In this document: piece by piece, positions 18,325 to 25,623 of the stretch
Layout: the number at the start of each line of letters is the position of its first letter
How positions within the stretch are numbered: position 1 is the stretch's first letter
DNA from: Pseudomonas sp. efr-133-TYG-5
GTDB lineage: Bacteria > Pseudomonadota > Gammaproteobacteria > Pseudomonadales > Pseudomonadaceae
Length of the DNA: 64,000 nt
Reading direction: 5' to 3'
Assembly (NCBI RefSeq): GCF_030209175.1
Contig: NZ_JARVSM010000001.1
Span: 1,736,001-1,800,000, forward strand
Made by a program: the position numbers and the translations under genes
The notes under the pieces: generated by a model
What the model was told of the DNA's origin: nothing
Database searches by the model: none
The model's input: the letters and a program-made list of their open reading frames with translations, nothing else

Positions 18325-18342
18325 AGCAATTTGCAGACCAAC
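18325..18342 (-). promoter_or_regulatory. Putative sigma-54 (RpoN) promoter of the flgF operon
   Basis: Read on the minus strand the sequence is TTGGTCTGCAAATTGCT. The -24 GG and -12 GC are separated by exactly 10 bases, and TTGC is present at -12. The position leaves a 5' leader of about 45 bases before flgF. Class II/III flg genes in Pseudomonas are known to depend on RpoN with FleQ/FleR. The -24 element is weaker than the consensus TGGCAC. Confidence 0.6.
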
Positions 18343-18515
18343 TTTTTTCTGGCGGCCTGCGGCCCGGTAAACAAAGGACTTGCGCGATTTTGCGGGGAGC
18401 AGGGAAATGTATCGAAGACGAAAAACCGGCGGTGTCATGCCGCTTGGCGGCAAACGCCTGACCGCGATTGCTGACCGCCGAACACCGAGCGCTGACCGCC
18501 GATTGCTCCTACGCC

Positions 18516-18621
18516 GATCGTTCCCACGCTCTGCGTGGGAATGCAGCCCGGGACGCTCCGCGTCCCAAAGCGGACGCAGAGCGTCCATTGAGGCATTCCC
18601 ACGCAGAGCGTGGGAACGATC
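18516..18621. repeat. Long palindromic intergenic repeat (copy 1)
   Basis: About 106 bases are bounded by GATCGTTCCCACGCTCTGCG and its reverse complement. An inner pair reads GGACGCTCCGCGTCC and GGACGCAGAGCGTCC. The same element recurs at 23124-23229 and, in half form, twice near 63188-63376. It sits between the flgF promoter region and the phhR stop. It creates small open frames reading PRRAWERS that are not genes. Confidence 0.85.
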
Positions 18622-18628
18622 AACGCGG

Positions 18629-18694
18629 GTGTGATCCACGTGGGGTGATCCGCGTGGGGGTGATCCACGTGGGGTGATCCGCGCGGGGGTGATC
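18629..18694. repeat. Short tandem repeat, alternating 14- and 15-base units
   Basis: Four to five copies of TGATCC(A/G)CGTGGGG(G) follow one another directly after the palindromic repeat and run into the last codons of phhR. The alternation of ACGTGG and GCGTGG units suggests duplication of a two-unit block. No spacers of differing sequence are present, so it is not CRISPR. Confidence 0.7.
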
Positions 18695-20258
18695 AGGCGC
18701 TGCCTGGCTCCTTGCCGACTTCGTACTCACGCAACTTGTTGGCAATCGTGGTGTGCGAGACGCCGAGCCGTTTGCCCAGCTGCCGACTGCTCGGGTGTTC
18801 GGAGTACAGCCGCTCCAGCACCGCTTTCTCGAAACGCCCGACAATCTCGTCCAGCCCACCCTCGAGCGAGAAATCGCCAAGCGGCTGACGCACGCCATAG
18901 TCCGGCAGACGGATATGCTCGGCCTTGACCGTGCCGCCATCGCACAGCGACACCGCCTGGAACAGCACGTTTTCCAGCTGCCGCACGTTGCCCGGCCAAT
19001 GGTAATGACTGAGGCGATCCATTGCCGCCGGTGCCAGTTTCGGCAGCGCACAACCGATCTGCCGACTGGCCTGATCGAGGAAGTGCTCGACCAGCGGCGT
19101 CAGGCCGTCGAGGCATTCGCGCAGCGGCGGAATGTGCAGTGAAAGCACGTTCAGGCGGTGATACAGATCCTGGCGAAACTCGCCGCGCGCGCACAGCTCC
19201 GACAGATCCACCTGGGTTGCACAGATCACCCGCACATCCAGATAAACCTCTTCATCACTGCCGACACGGCGGAAGCAGCCATCCTGAAGAAAGCGCAGCA
19301 ACTTCACCTGCAGGCGCGGGCTCATTTCACCGACGCCATCGAGAAACAGCGTACCGCCCGCCGTCAGTTCCAGCAGACCGAGCTTGCCTTCGGCGCGCGC
19401 GCCTTCAAACGCGCCGGGGCCGTAGCCGAACAGCTCGGTCTCGGCCATCGACTCCGGCAATCCGGCGCAGTTGAGCGCCATCAACGGCGACTGCCCGCGC
19501 GGACTCGCCAGGTGGCAGGCGCGCGCCAGCAGCTCCTTGCCAGTGCCGGTTTCACCTTCGATCAACAGCGGCGCATCCAGCGGTGCCATGCGCCGCGCTT
19601 CGCGCACCACGGCCGCCATCACCTTGGAACTCTGGAAGATGCTGTCGAAGCCGCGCAGCTCCTGCTTGCGCACGTTATAGATGCGCTCGCCGACACGGTC
19701 GGCGCGGTGCAGGGTCAACACCGCACCCGCCATGGCCTCGCTGTCGTCATGCTCCGATTGCAGCGGGGCGATGTCGGCCAGGAAGATGTCGCCCTTGACC
19801 TTGACCCGCATGCCGTTGATGCGCGACTTGTTGGCGCGCACCAGTTCCGGCAGGTCGAAGTCCTCGGCATAACGCGACAGCGGAATCCCCGGCACCTCAT
19901 CGACCCGCACCCCAAGCAACTGCGCCGCCGCCCGGTTGGCAGCCACGATGGAGCCGCCCATGTCGATCGACAGCACCGGAAACTCCAGCGCCCCGAGCAA
20001 CGCGTTGAGCTCCATGTGCCGCCGCTCGCTGGGCATCAGCCCGACCCGCTTGACGCCGAAGACCCCGGCAATCGCCTCGAACTTCGGCCGCAGCGCCTGG
20101 AACTGGATGTTGATCAGATTCGGGCAATGCAGGTAGATCGCATTGCCGTGCTCGCCGCCGACCTCGCCGCGGGCGACGTTGATCCCGTATTCCACCAACA
20201 GGTTGAGGATGTCGCGCAGGATACCGATGCGGTTCTGGCAGTGGACTTTGATGCGCAT
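18693..20258 (-). CDS. phhR: TyrR-family transcriptional regulator of aromatic amino acid catabolism
   Basis: The 521-residue protein starts with an ACT domain (MRIKVHCQNRIGILRDILNL). A PAS domain at about 80-190 follows, then an AAA+ domain with Walker A IEGETGTGKELLARA and Walker B GGTLFLDGVGEM. A C-terminal TyrR-type helix-turn-helix ends it (SSRQLGKRLGVSHTTIANKL). The sigma-54 contact loop reads GAFEGA and not GAFTGA, as expected for the TyrR/PhhR branch, which works with sigma-70 polymerase. It is divergent from phhABC and is expected to activate it in response to Phe or Tyr through the boxes at 20441-20531. Confidence 0.95.
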   Translation of the reverse strand: MRIKVHCQNRIGILRDILNLLVEYGINVARGEVGGEHGNAIYLHCPNLINIQFQALRPKFEAIAGVFGVKRVGLMPSERRHMELNALLGALEFPVLSIDMGGSIVAANRAAAQLLGVRVDEVPGIPLSRYAEDFDLPELVRANKSRINGMRVKVKGDIFLADIAPLQSEHDDSEAMAGAVLTLHRADRVGERIYNVRKQELRGFDSIFQSSKVMAAVVREARRMAPLDAPLLIEGETGTGKELLARACHLASPRGQSPLMALNCAGLPESMAETELFGYGPGAFEGARAEGKLGLLELTAGGTLFLDGVGEMSPRLQVKLLRFLQDGCFRRVGSDEEVYLDVRVICATQVDLSELCARGEFRQDLYHRLNVLSLHIPPLRECLDGLTPLVEHFLDQASRQIGCALPKLAPAAMDRLSHYHWPGNVRQLENVLFQAVSLCDGGTVKAEHIRLPDYGVRQPLGDFSLEGGLDEIVGRFEKAVLERLYSEHPSSRQLGKRLGVSHTTIANKLREYEVGKEPGSA

Positions 20259-20297
20259 ATAAAGAGACCCGACGAGGATGAGGGGTTAAACACAATC

Positions 20298-20390
20298 CCT
20301 GTGGGAGCGGGCTTGCTCGCGAAGGCGGTGTGTCAGCTGAATGAATGGTGGCTAACGCACCGCTTTCGCGAGCAAGCCCGCTCCCACAGG
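20298..20390. repeat. REP inverted pair
   Basis: CCTGTGGGAGCGGGCTTGCT, continuing CGCGAA, on the left is matched by its reverse complement on the right, with about 40 bases between. It lies between phhR and the phhA regulatory region. It is the same REP family as at 29134, 30922, 37281 and 53345. Confidence 0.9.
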
Positions 20391-20440
20391 GTTTCGTGGC
20401 GCGCTCTGGTCTCACTTTTCTGTCGAGGCGCGCAGATAGT

Positions 20441-20458
20441 TGTCAAGATTATGTGACA
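20441..20458 (+). promoter_or_regulatory. Candidate distal PhhR box
   Basis: TGTCAAGATTATGTGACA is an 18-base palindrome (TGTCA-N8-TGACA) that fits the known PhhR/TyrR pattern TGTAAA-N6-TTTACA with two mismatches. Its centre is 73 bases (about seven helical turns) from the proximal box. Inference from pattern and position upstream of phhA. Confidence 0.55.
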
Positions 20459-20513
20459 GCCACAACCCTTTTCAAATCTGAAAATCACCGCAAAAGCGCG
20501 ATACCGGCCAAAG

Positions 20514-20531
20514 CGTAACGATTTTTTTACG
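20514..20531 (+). promoter_or_regulatory. Candidate proximal PhhR box
   Basis: CGTAACGATTTTTTTACG matches TGTAAA-N6-TTTACA in 9 of 12 defined positions, with the correct 6-base spacer. It is 123 bases before the phhA start codon, a suitable place for an activator. Confidence 0.6.
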
Positions 20532-20653
20532 AAATACAGCGATCATTCCTGCAGGTACCGCGTTCAACCTACTGCATCCCACCGCACTCTCGGGTAATCC
20601 TGAGCCCATCGCTGGACATAACAAGAACGACATTCCCCTAGCAGGAGAGCAGT

Positions 20654-21445
20654 ATGAAACAGACGCAATACGTGGCCCGCGAGCCCGATGCGCAAGGTTT
20701 TATCGACTACCCCGCCGAAGAACACGCGGTGTGGAACACGCTGATCACCCGCCAGCTGAAAGTGATCGAGGGTCGCGCGTGCCAGGAGTACCTGGACGGT
20801 ATCGAAAAACTCGGTCTGCCCCATGACCGCATTCCGCAACTCGGCGAAATCAATAAAGTGCTCGGCGAGACCACCGGCTGGCAGGTCGCACGCGTTCCGG
20901 CGCTGATTCCGTTCCAGACTTTTTTCGAATTGCTCGCCAGCAAACAGTTTCCGGTGGCCACCTTCATCCGCACCCGCGAAGAGCTGGACTACCTGCAGGA
21001 ACCCGACATTTTCCATGAGATCTTCGGCCACTGCCCGCTGCTGACCAATCCGTGGTTCGCCGAATTCACCCATACCTACGGCAAGCTCGGCCTGCAGGCC
21101 AGCAAGGAAGAGCGCGTGTACCTGGCGCGCCTGTACTGGATGACCATCGAATTCGGCCTGGTCGATACCCCACACGGCAAACGCATCTATGGCGGCGGCA
21201 TCCTGTCTTCGCCGAAGGAAACCGTTTACTCGCTGTCGGACGAGCCCGAGCATCAGGCGTTCGACCCGCTGGAAGCCATGCGCACGCCGTATCGCATCGA
21301 CATCCTGCAACCGCTGTACTTTGTCCTGCCGAATCTCAAGCGTCTGTTCGACGTGGCCCATGAAGACATCATGGCCATGGTTCGCCAAGGCATGCAGCTG
21401 GGTCTGCACGCACCGAAGTTTCCGCCAAAACCGAAAGCCGCGTGA
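20654..21445 (+). CDS. phhA: Phenylalanine 4-monooxygenase
   Basis: The 263-residue bacterial aromatic amino acid hydroxylase has the iron ligands His121 and His126 in PDIFHEIFGHCPLL and Glu166 in MTIEFGLVD. It converts phenylalanine to tyrosine using tetrahydropterin, O2 and non-heme iron in the cytosol. There is no N-terminal regulatory ACT domain, as is normal for bacterial enzymes. The ATG follows AGGAGAGC. It is the first gene of phhA-phhB-phhC and is divergent from phhR. Confidence 0.97.
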   Translation: MKQTQYVAREPDAQGFIDYPAEEHAVWNTLITRQLKVIEGRACQEYLDGIEKLGLPHDRIPQLGEINKVLGETTGWQVARVPALIPFQTFFELLASKQFPVATFIRTREELDYLQEPDIFHEIFGHCPLLTNPWFAEFTHTYGKLGLQASKEERVYLARLYWMTIEFGLVDTPHGKRIYGGGILSSPKETVYSLSDEPEHQAFDPLEAMRTPYRIDILQPLYFVLPNLKRLFDVAHEDIMAMVRQGMQLGLHAPKFPPKPKAA

Positions 21446-21562
21446 TCCGCGACTTTTGCTGACAATTGAGCCTGTCAGTCGCCGCCACTTTGGTTTAGCG
21501 TGACGGCATTGACGGCCCGCCAGCTTCTATAAAAAAAACACACTCGATTCAGGAACCAGACC

Positions 21563-21919
21563 ATGTCCACTTTGAACCAAGCCCACTGCGAAGCCTGCCG
21601 TGCCGATGCCCCGCAAGTCAGCGACGAAGAACTGCCGATCCTGATCAAGCAGATCCCTGACTGGAACATCGAAGTGCGCGACGGCATCATGCAGCTGGAA
21701 AAAGTCTTCCTGTTCAAGAACTTCAAGCACGCCCTGGCGTTCACCAACGCGGTCGGCGAGATCTCCGAGGCCGAAGGTCACCACCCTGGCCTGCTGACCG
21801 AGTGGGGCAAAGTCACCGTGACCTGGTGGAGCCACTCGATCAAGGGCCTGCACCGCAACGACTTCATCATGGCCGCGCGCACCGACGAAGTGGCCAAGAC
21901 TGCAGAAGGACGCAAGTAA
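21563..21919 (+). CDS. phhB: Pterin-4-alpha-carbinolamine dehydratase
   Basis: The 118-residue protein has the dehydratase active-site signature [20 protein letters not shown], continuing with His. It dehydrates 4a-carbinolamine to recycle the pterin cofactor used by PhhA. It starts 117 bases behind phhA, and its TAA overlaps the phhC ATG by one base (TAATG). Confidence 0.97.
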   Translation: MSTLNQAHCEACRADAPQVSDEELPILIKQIPDWNIEVRDGIMQLEKVFLFKNFKHALAFTNAVGEISEAEGHHPGLLTEWGKVTVTWWSHSIKGLHRNDFIMAARTDEVAKTAEGRK

Positions 21920-23112
21920 TGCACTTCGACGCCATCGGCCGGGTGCCCGGCGACCCGATCCTCGGTTTGATGGAGGCCTATGCGCAGGACAGCAACCCGC
22001 GCAAGTTCGACCTCGGCGTTGGCGTCTACAAGGATGCCCAGGGCCTGACGCCGATTCCCGAGGCGGTGAAAATCGCCGAGGCGAGGCTGGTCGAAAGCCA
22101 GGACACCAAGACCTACATCGGTGGCCACGGCAATCCGCTGTTCGGCAAGGTCATCAATGAGCTGGTGCTTGGCGCTGACTCGAAGCTGATCGCCGAACAG
22201 CGCGCCGGCGCCACCCAGACCCCGGGCGGCACCGGAGCCCTGCGTCTGGCAGCCGACTTCATTGCCCAATGCCTGCCGGGCAAGGGCGTGTGGCTGAGCA
22301 ACCCGACCTGGCCGATCCACGAAACCATTTTCGCCGCGGCCAGGGTCAAGGTCAGTCACTACCCGTACGTGGGCAGCGACAACCGTCTCGACGTCGACGC
22401 CATGCTTGCCGTGCTCAGCCAGGCGCCGAAAGGCGACGTGGTGCTGTTGCACGCCTGCTGCCATAACCCGACCGGTTTCGACCTCAGCCACGATGACTGG
22501 CAGCGCGTGCTGGACGTGGTGCGCAGCCGCGACCTGCTGCCGCTGATCGACTTTGCCTACCAGGGCTTTGGCGACGGCCTGGAGCAGGACGCGTGGTCGA
22601 CCCGGCTGTTCGCCGCCGAGGTGCCGGAGCTGCTGATCACCAGTTCCTGCTCGAAGAACTTCGGCCTGTACCGCGACCGCACCGGCGCGCTGATCGTCTG
22701 CGCGAAAAGCGCCGACAAGCTGGTCGATATCCGCAGCCAACTGGCCAACATCGCCCGCAACCTGTGGTCGACACCGCCGGATCACGGCGCGGCGGTGGTG
22801 GCGACCATCCTCGCCGACCCGGAGCTGAAAGCCCGCTGGGCCGACGAAGTGGAAGCCATGCGCCTGCGTATCGCCCAGCTGCGCAGCGGTCTGGTGGAAG
22901 CCTTGGAGCCACACGGCCTGCGCGAGCGTTTTGCGCACATTGGCGTGCAACGCGGGATGTTCTCCTACACCGGGCTGTCGCCGGAACAAGTCAAGCAACT
23001 GCGCGAGCAGCACAGCGTGTACATGGTCAGCTCGGGCCGGGCCAACGTCGCCGGGATCGACGCTACGCGCCTGGCCCTGCTGGCCGAAGCGATCGCCAAA
23101 GTCTGCAAATAA
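21919..23112 (+). CDS. phhC: Aromatic amino acid aminotransferase
   Basis: The 397-residue fold-type I aminotransferase has PLP Lys246 in SCSKNFGLYRDR, the HNPTGFDL segment and the C-terminal substrate arginine in SSGRANVAG. It transaminates tyrosine and phenylalanine to their keto acids and completes the phhABC pathway of phenylalanine use. The ATG overlaps the phhB stop by one base. A frame extended to 21802 lies inside phhB and was rejected. It could also be called tyrB-like. Confidence 0.93.
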   Translation: MHFDAIGRVPGDPILGLMEAYAQDSNPRKFDLGVGVYKDAQGLTPIPEAVKIAEARLVESQDTKTYIGGHGNPLFGKVINELVLGADSKLIAEQRAGATQTPGGTGALRLAADFIAQCLPGKGVWLSNPTWPIHETIFAAARVKVSHYPYVGSDNRLDVDAMLAVLSQAPKGDVVLLHACCHNPTGFDLSHDDWQRVLDVVRSRDLLPLIDFAYQGFGDGLEQDAWSTRLFAAEVPELLITSSCSKNFGLYRDRTGALIVCAKSADKLVDIRSQLANIARNLWSTPPDHGAAVVATILADPELKARWADEVEAMRLRIAQLRSGLVEALEPHGLRERFAHIGVQRGMFSYTGLSPEQVKQLREQHSVYMVSSGRANVAGIDATRLALLAEAIAKVCK

Positions 23113-23123
23113 CCCCCCCCACG

Positions 23124-23229
23124 CTCGTTCCCACGCTCTGCGTGGGAATGCAGCCCGGGACGCTCCGCGTCCCAACAGCGGACGCAGAGCGTCCATTGAG
23201 GCGTTCCCACGCGGAGCGTGGGAACGATC
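23124..23229. repeat. Long palindromic intergenic repeat (copy 2)
   Basis: It has the same structure as copy 1 at 18516-18621: TCGTTCCCACGCTCTGCGTG at the left, its complement ACGCGGAGCGTGGGAACGAT at the right, and an inner palindrome of GGACGCTCCGCGTCC with GGACGCAGAGCGTCC. It lies 12 bases after the phhC stop and could form the 3' end of that mRNA. Confidence 0.85.
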
Positions 23230-23387
23230 AACTGCGGTGACCTGCCAATTTCGCCCCCCCTGCGGCCATCTGTCGCATTAATTTGAATTAAAAGTCTGAT
23301 TGTCATTTTTCCTGCTGTATCCTGCCCAGGCTTTCTGAAAGCGCGGATCTACCAGATCTATCAACAGACTTAGCGAGGAGCGCAACC

Positions 23388-23519
23388 ATGCACGAGATTC
23401 CTAATCTCCCCTTCCCAAGCCTGCACGTACCTGAGCAGACGACCACGCAACACGCCGGCGCGGAGCAGCCCGAGGCGAAAGAAGCCGTTGAGAGCCGCCA
23501 GGCCGACAGCGAAGAGTAA
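23388..23519 (+). CDS. Small hypothetical protein (43 residues)
   Basis: The ATG follows a very good ribosome site (GCGAGGAGCGCAACC). The peptide begins MHEIPNLPFPSLHVPEQTTT and ends acidic (VESRQADSEE). It has no cysteine, membrane segment or signal peptide, and the C-terminal half is Glu/Ala/Gln-rich and probably disordered. It is followed 11 bases later by a perfect 18-bp hairpin. I do not recognise a family. The ribosome site and native codon use support a real gene. Confidence 0.6.
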   Translation: MHEIPNLPFPSLHVPEQTTTQHAGAEQPEAKEAVESRQADSEE

Positions 23520-23530
23520 AACCCGCCGTA

Positions 23531-23574
23531 CAGGCAGTGTGGAAAGCGCTAACATGCGCTTTCCACACTGCCTG
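23531..23574. terminator. Perfect 18-bp stem-loop
   Basis: CAGGCAGTGTGGAAAGCG (23531-23548) and its exact reverse complement (23557-23574) flank an 8-base loop. No T tract follows, so it is not a standard terminator on either strand. It ends 15 bases before the next start codon. Possible roles are mRNA 3'-end protection of the upstream small gene or control of the downstream one. Confidence 0.6.
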
Positions 23575-23589
23575 AACCGCGAGCCCGCC

Positions 23590-23772
23590 ATGACCGATGA
23601 CTTCTCCGAAACCCAGGCCAATGTCCTGATCGGCACCACCGAAAAAATGATCGAGATCTGGCGCCGCCTCTCCCCGGAGAAACAGGCCGCCCTGCTCGCC
23701 CGCTTCGGCAGTGAAGAAAACGCCCTCGCCGCACTGGTCACCACGCAATTGGTTGCACCGGCCAAACCCTGA
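23590..23772 (+). CDS. Small hypothetical protein (60 residues)
   Basis: The peptide starts MTDDFSETQANVLIGTTEKM and contains IEIWRRLSPEKQAALLARFG, a predicted amphipathic helix. It is soluble, with no cysteines. An in-frame upstream ATG at 23554 lies inside the hairpin loop, so the ATG at 23590 is preferred, although its ribosome site is weak. I do not recognise the family. Compact helical composition and good codon use argue for a real gene. Confidence 0.55.
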   Translation: MTDDFSETQANVLIGTTEKMIEIWRRLSPEKQAALLARFGSEENALAALVTTQLVAPAKP

Positions 23773-23875
23773 TCGCGCCGCCCGGCAAATAGTTTTACTT
23801 TTCCCCGCCCCAGACGCCTCCACGCCGGTATCATGAGCAGCCTATCTAATCTGCCGTTGCCGTGGATCGTTACCC

Positions 23876-25075
23876 ATGTCGTCCTCTATGTCCGAACCCC
23901 AGCGCCCCCTGGCGGTTACGCTGCAAGTCGTTTCCATCGTCCTCTTCACCTTCATCGGCTACCTCAACATCGGCATCCCCCTCGCCGTTCTGCCCGGTTA
24001 CGTGCACAGCGATCTGGGCTTCGGCGCGGTGATCGCCGGGCTGGTGATCAGCGTGCAATACCTGGCGACCCTGCTCAGCCGTCCGTACGCCGGCAAGATT
24101 ATCGATAATCAGGGCAGCAAACGCGCGGTGATGATCGGGCTGGCCGGTTGTGGCCTGAGCGGTGTGTTCATGCTGATCTCGGCCTGGACGCCGAACCTGC
24201 CGATGCTCAGCCTGATCAGTCTGTTGATCGGCCGCCTGGTGCTCGGCAGCGCCGAGAGCCTGGTCGGTTCCGGCTCGATTGGCTGGGGCATCGGCCGCGT
24301 CGGTGCGGCGAACACCGCCAAAGTGATTTCCTGGAACGGCATCGCCAGTTACGGCGCGCTGGCGGTCGGTGCACCGTTCGGTGTGTGGCTGGTCGGCCAG
24401 TTGGGGCTGTGGAGCATGGGCGTCAGCATCATCCTGCTGGCCGTGCTGGGACTGCTGCTGGCCTGGCCGAAAACCGCAGCGCCGATCGTTGCCGGCGAAC
24501 GCCTGCCGTTCATGCACGTGCTCGGCCGGGTATTTCCCCACGGCTGTGGTCTGGCGCTGGGCTCGATCGGCTTCGGCACCATCGCCACCTTCATCACCCT
24601 GTACTACGCCACGCAACACTGGAGCAACGCGGTGCTGTGCCTGAGCCTGTTCGGCGCCAGCTTCATTGGCGCGCGGCTGTTGTTCGGCAACCTGATCAAC
24701 CGCCTCGGCGGCTTCCGCGTGGCGATTGCCTGCCTGTCGGTGGAAACCCTCGGCCTGTTGCTGCTGTGGCTGGCCCCGGATGCGCATTGGGCGCTGGCCG
24801 GCGCGGCGTTGAGCGGTTTCGGCTTCTCGCTGGTGTTCCCGGCCTTGGGTGTCGAAGCGGTAAACCTGGTACCGGCCTCCAGCCGCGGCGCAGCGGTCGG
24901 CGCGTATTCGCTGTTCATCGACTTGTCGCTGGGCATCACCGGGCCATTGGCCGGGGCGATAGCCGCAGGCTTCGGCTTTGCCTCGATCTTTCTGTTCGCC
25001 GCGCTGGCCTCGCTGAGCGGCCTGGCGTTGAGCGTGTATCTGTACCAGCACACGGCGAAGTACCGCGAAGACTAG
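23876..25075 (+). CDS. MFS transporter, YhhS-like
   Basis: The 399-residue protein has 12 predicted membrane helices. The MFS loop 2-3 motif reads [18 protein letters not shown] (the GxLxDRxGRR equivalent), with symmetric halves. It resembles the YhhS/YfcJ subgroup of MFS exporters of unknown substrate. The ATG at 23876 is used; the ATG at 23888 is equally possible. Its stop overlaps the arfB stop on the other strand by 4 bases (convergent). Confidence 0.85.
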   Translation: MSSSMSEPQRPLAVTLQVVSIVLFTFIGYLNIGIPLAVLPGYVHSDLGFGAVIAGLVISVQYLATLLSRPYAGKIIDNQGSKRAVMIGLAGCGLSGVFMLISAWTPNLPMLSLISLLIGRLVLGSAESLVGSGSIGWGIGRVGAANTAKVISWNGIASYGALAVGAPFGVWLVGQLGLWSMGVSIILLAVLGLLLAWPKTAAPIVAGERLPFMHVLGRVFPHGCGLALGSIGFGTIATFITLYYATQHWSNAVLCLSLFGASFIGARLLFGNLINRLGGFRVAIACLSVETLGLLLLWLAPDAHWALAGAALSGFGFSLVFPALGVEAVNLVPASSRGAAVGAYSLFIDLSLGITGPLAGAIAAGFGFASIFLFAALASLSGLALSVYLYQHTAKYRED

Positions 25076-25485
25076 AAATCCACCTTGCCGCGCCCGGCCT
25101 TTATGCTGCCACGCTTGGTCTTCGATTCGAGGCGGCGTTTCTTCGAGCCGAGGGTCGGCTTGGTCGGGCGGCGCTTCTTTTCCACCTTGGTGGCGCTGAG
25201 GATCAACTCGACCAGACGCGCCAGCGCATCGGCGCGGTTGGCTTCCTGGGTGCGATATTGCTGGGCCTTGATGATCAGCACGCCATCGCTGGTGATGCGA
25301 CTGTCACGCAGCGCCAGCAGCCGCTCCTTGTAGAACTCGGGCAAGGACGAGGCTGGAATGTCGAAGCGCAGGTGCACCGCGCTGGAGACCTTGTTGACGT
25401 TCTGCCCGCCGGCGCCTTGCGCGCGAATGGCCGTCAGTTCGATCTCGGCATCCGGCAGATGCACGTTGTTGGAAATCACCAGCAT
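25072..25485 (-). CDS. arfB: Alternative ribosome-rescue factor / peptidyl-tRNA hydrolase
   Basis: The 137-residue protein has the release-factor GGQ motif ([20 protein letters not shown], residues 21-40) and a basic C-terminal tail ([20 protein letters not shown]) that in ArfB/YaeJ enters the empty mRNA channel. It hydrolyses peptidyl-tRNA on stalled ribosomes without a stop codon. Length fits the family (about 140), too short for RF1/RF2. Confidence 0.95.
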   Translation of the reverse strand: MLVISNNVHLPDAEIELTAIRAQGAGGQNVNKVSSAVHLRFDIPASSLPEFYKERLLALRDSRITSDGVLIIKAQQYRTQEANRADALARLVELILSATKVEKKRRPTKPTLGSKKRRLESKTKRGSIKAGRGKVDF

Positions 25486-25576
25486 GGAAAGCGTCCGTAG
25501 TCAGAGGGTGCAGGATAGCGCGAATCCGCCCGAGCCTCCCGCAGATCCCCCCGTGGGAATGTATGAACCCCAGAAA

Positions 25577-25608
25577 CGACAAACCCGGCACATTGGCCGG
25601 GTTTGTCG
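25577..25608 (-). terminator. Terminator hairpin after the aromatic permease
   Basis: A perfect 13-bp stem (CGACAAACCCGGC with GCCGGGTTTGTCG) and 6-base loop lies 16 bases past the permease stop. The pairing T/A stretches inside the stem fit a Rho-independent terminator, although the downstream T tract is short. Confidence 0.65.
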
Positions 25609-25623
25609 TATTTGCCTCAGCGC

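Noticed and set aside
18380..18634. Small frames reading RRAWERS/RSAWECS in the palindromic repeats (also at 22931-23281 and 63017-63262)
   Set aside because: They are produced by the palindromic repeat sequence itself and occur at every copy. They are not genes.
18629..18694. Tandem repeat as a CRISPR array
   Set aside because: Units are 14-15 bases with no unique spacers between them and no cas genes nearby.
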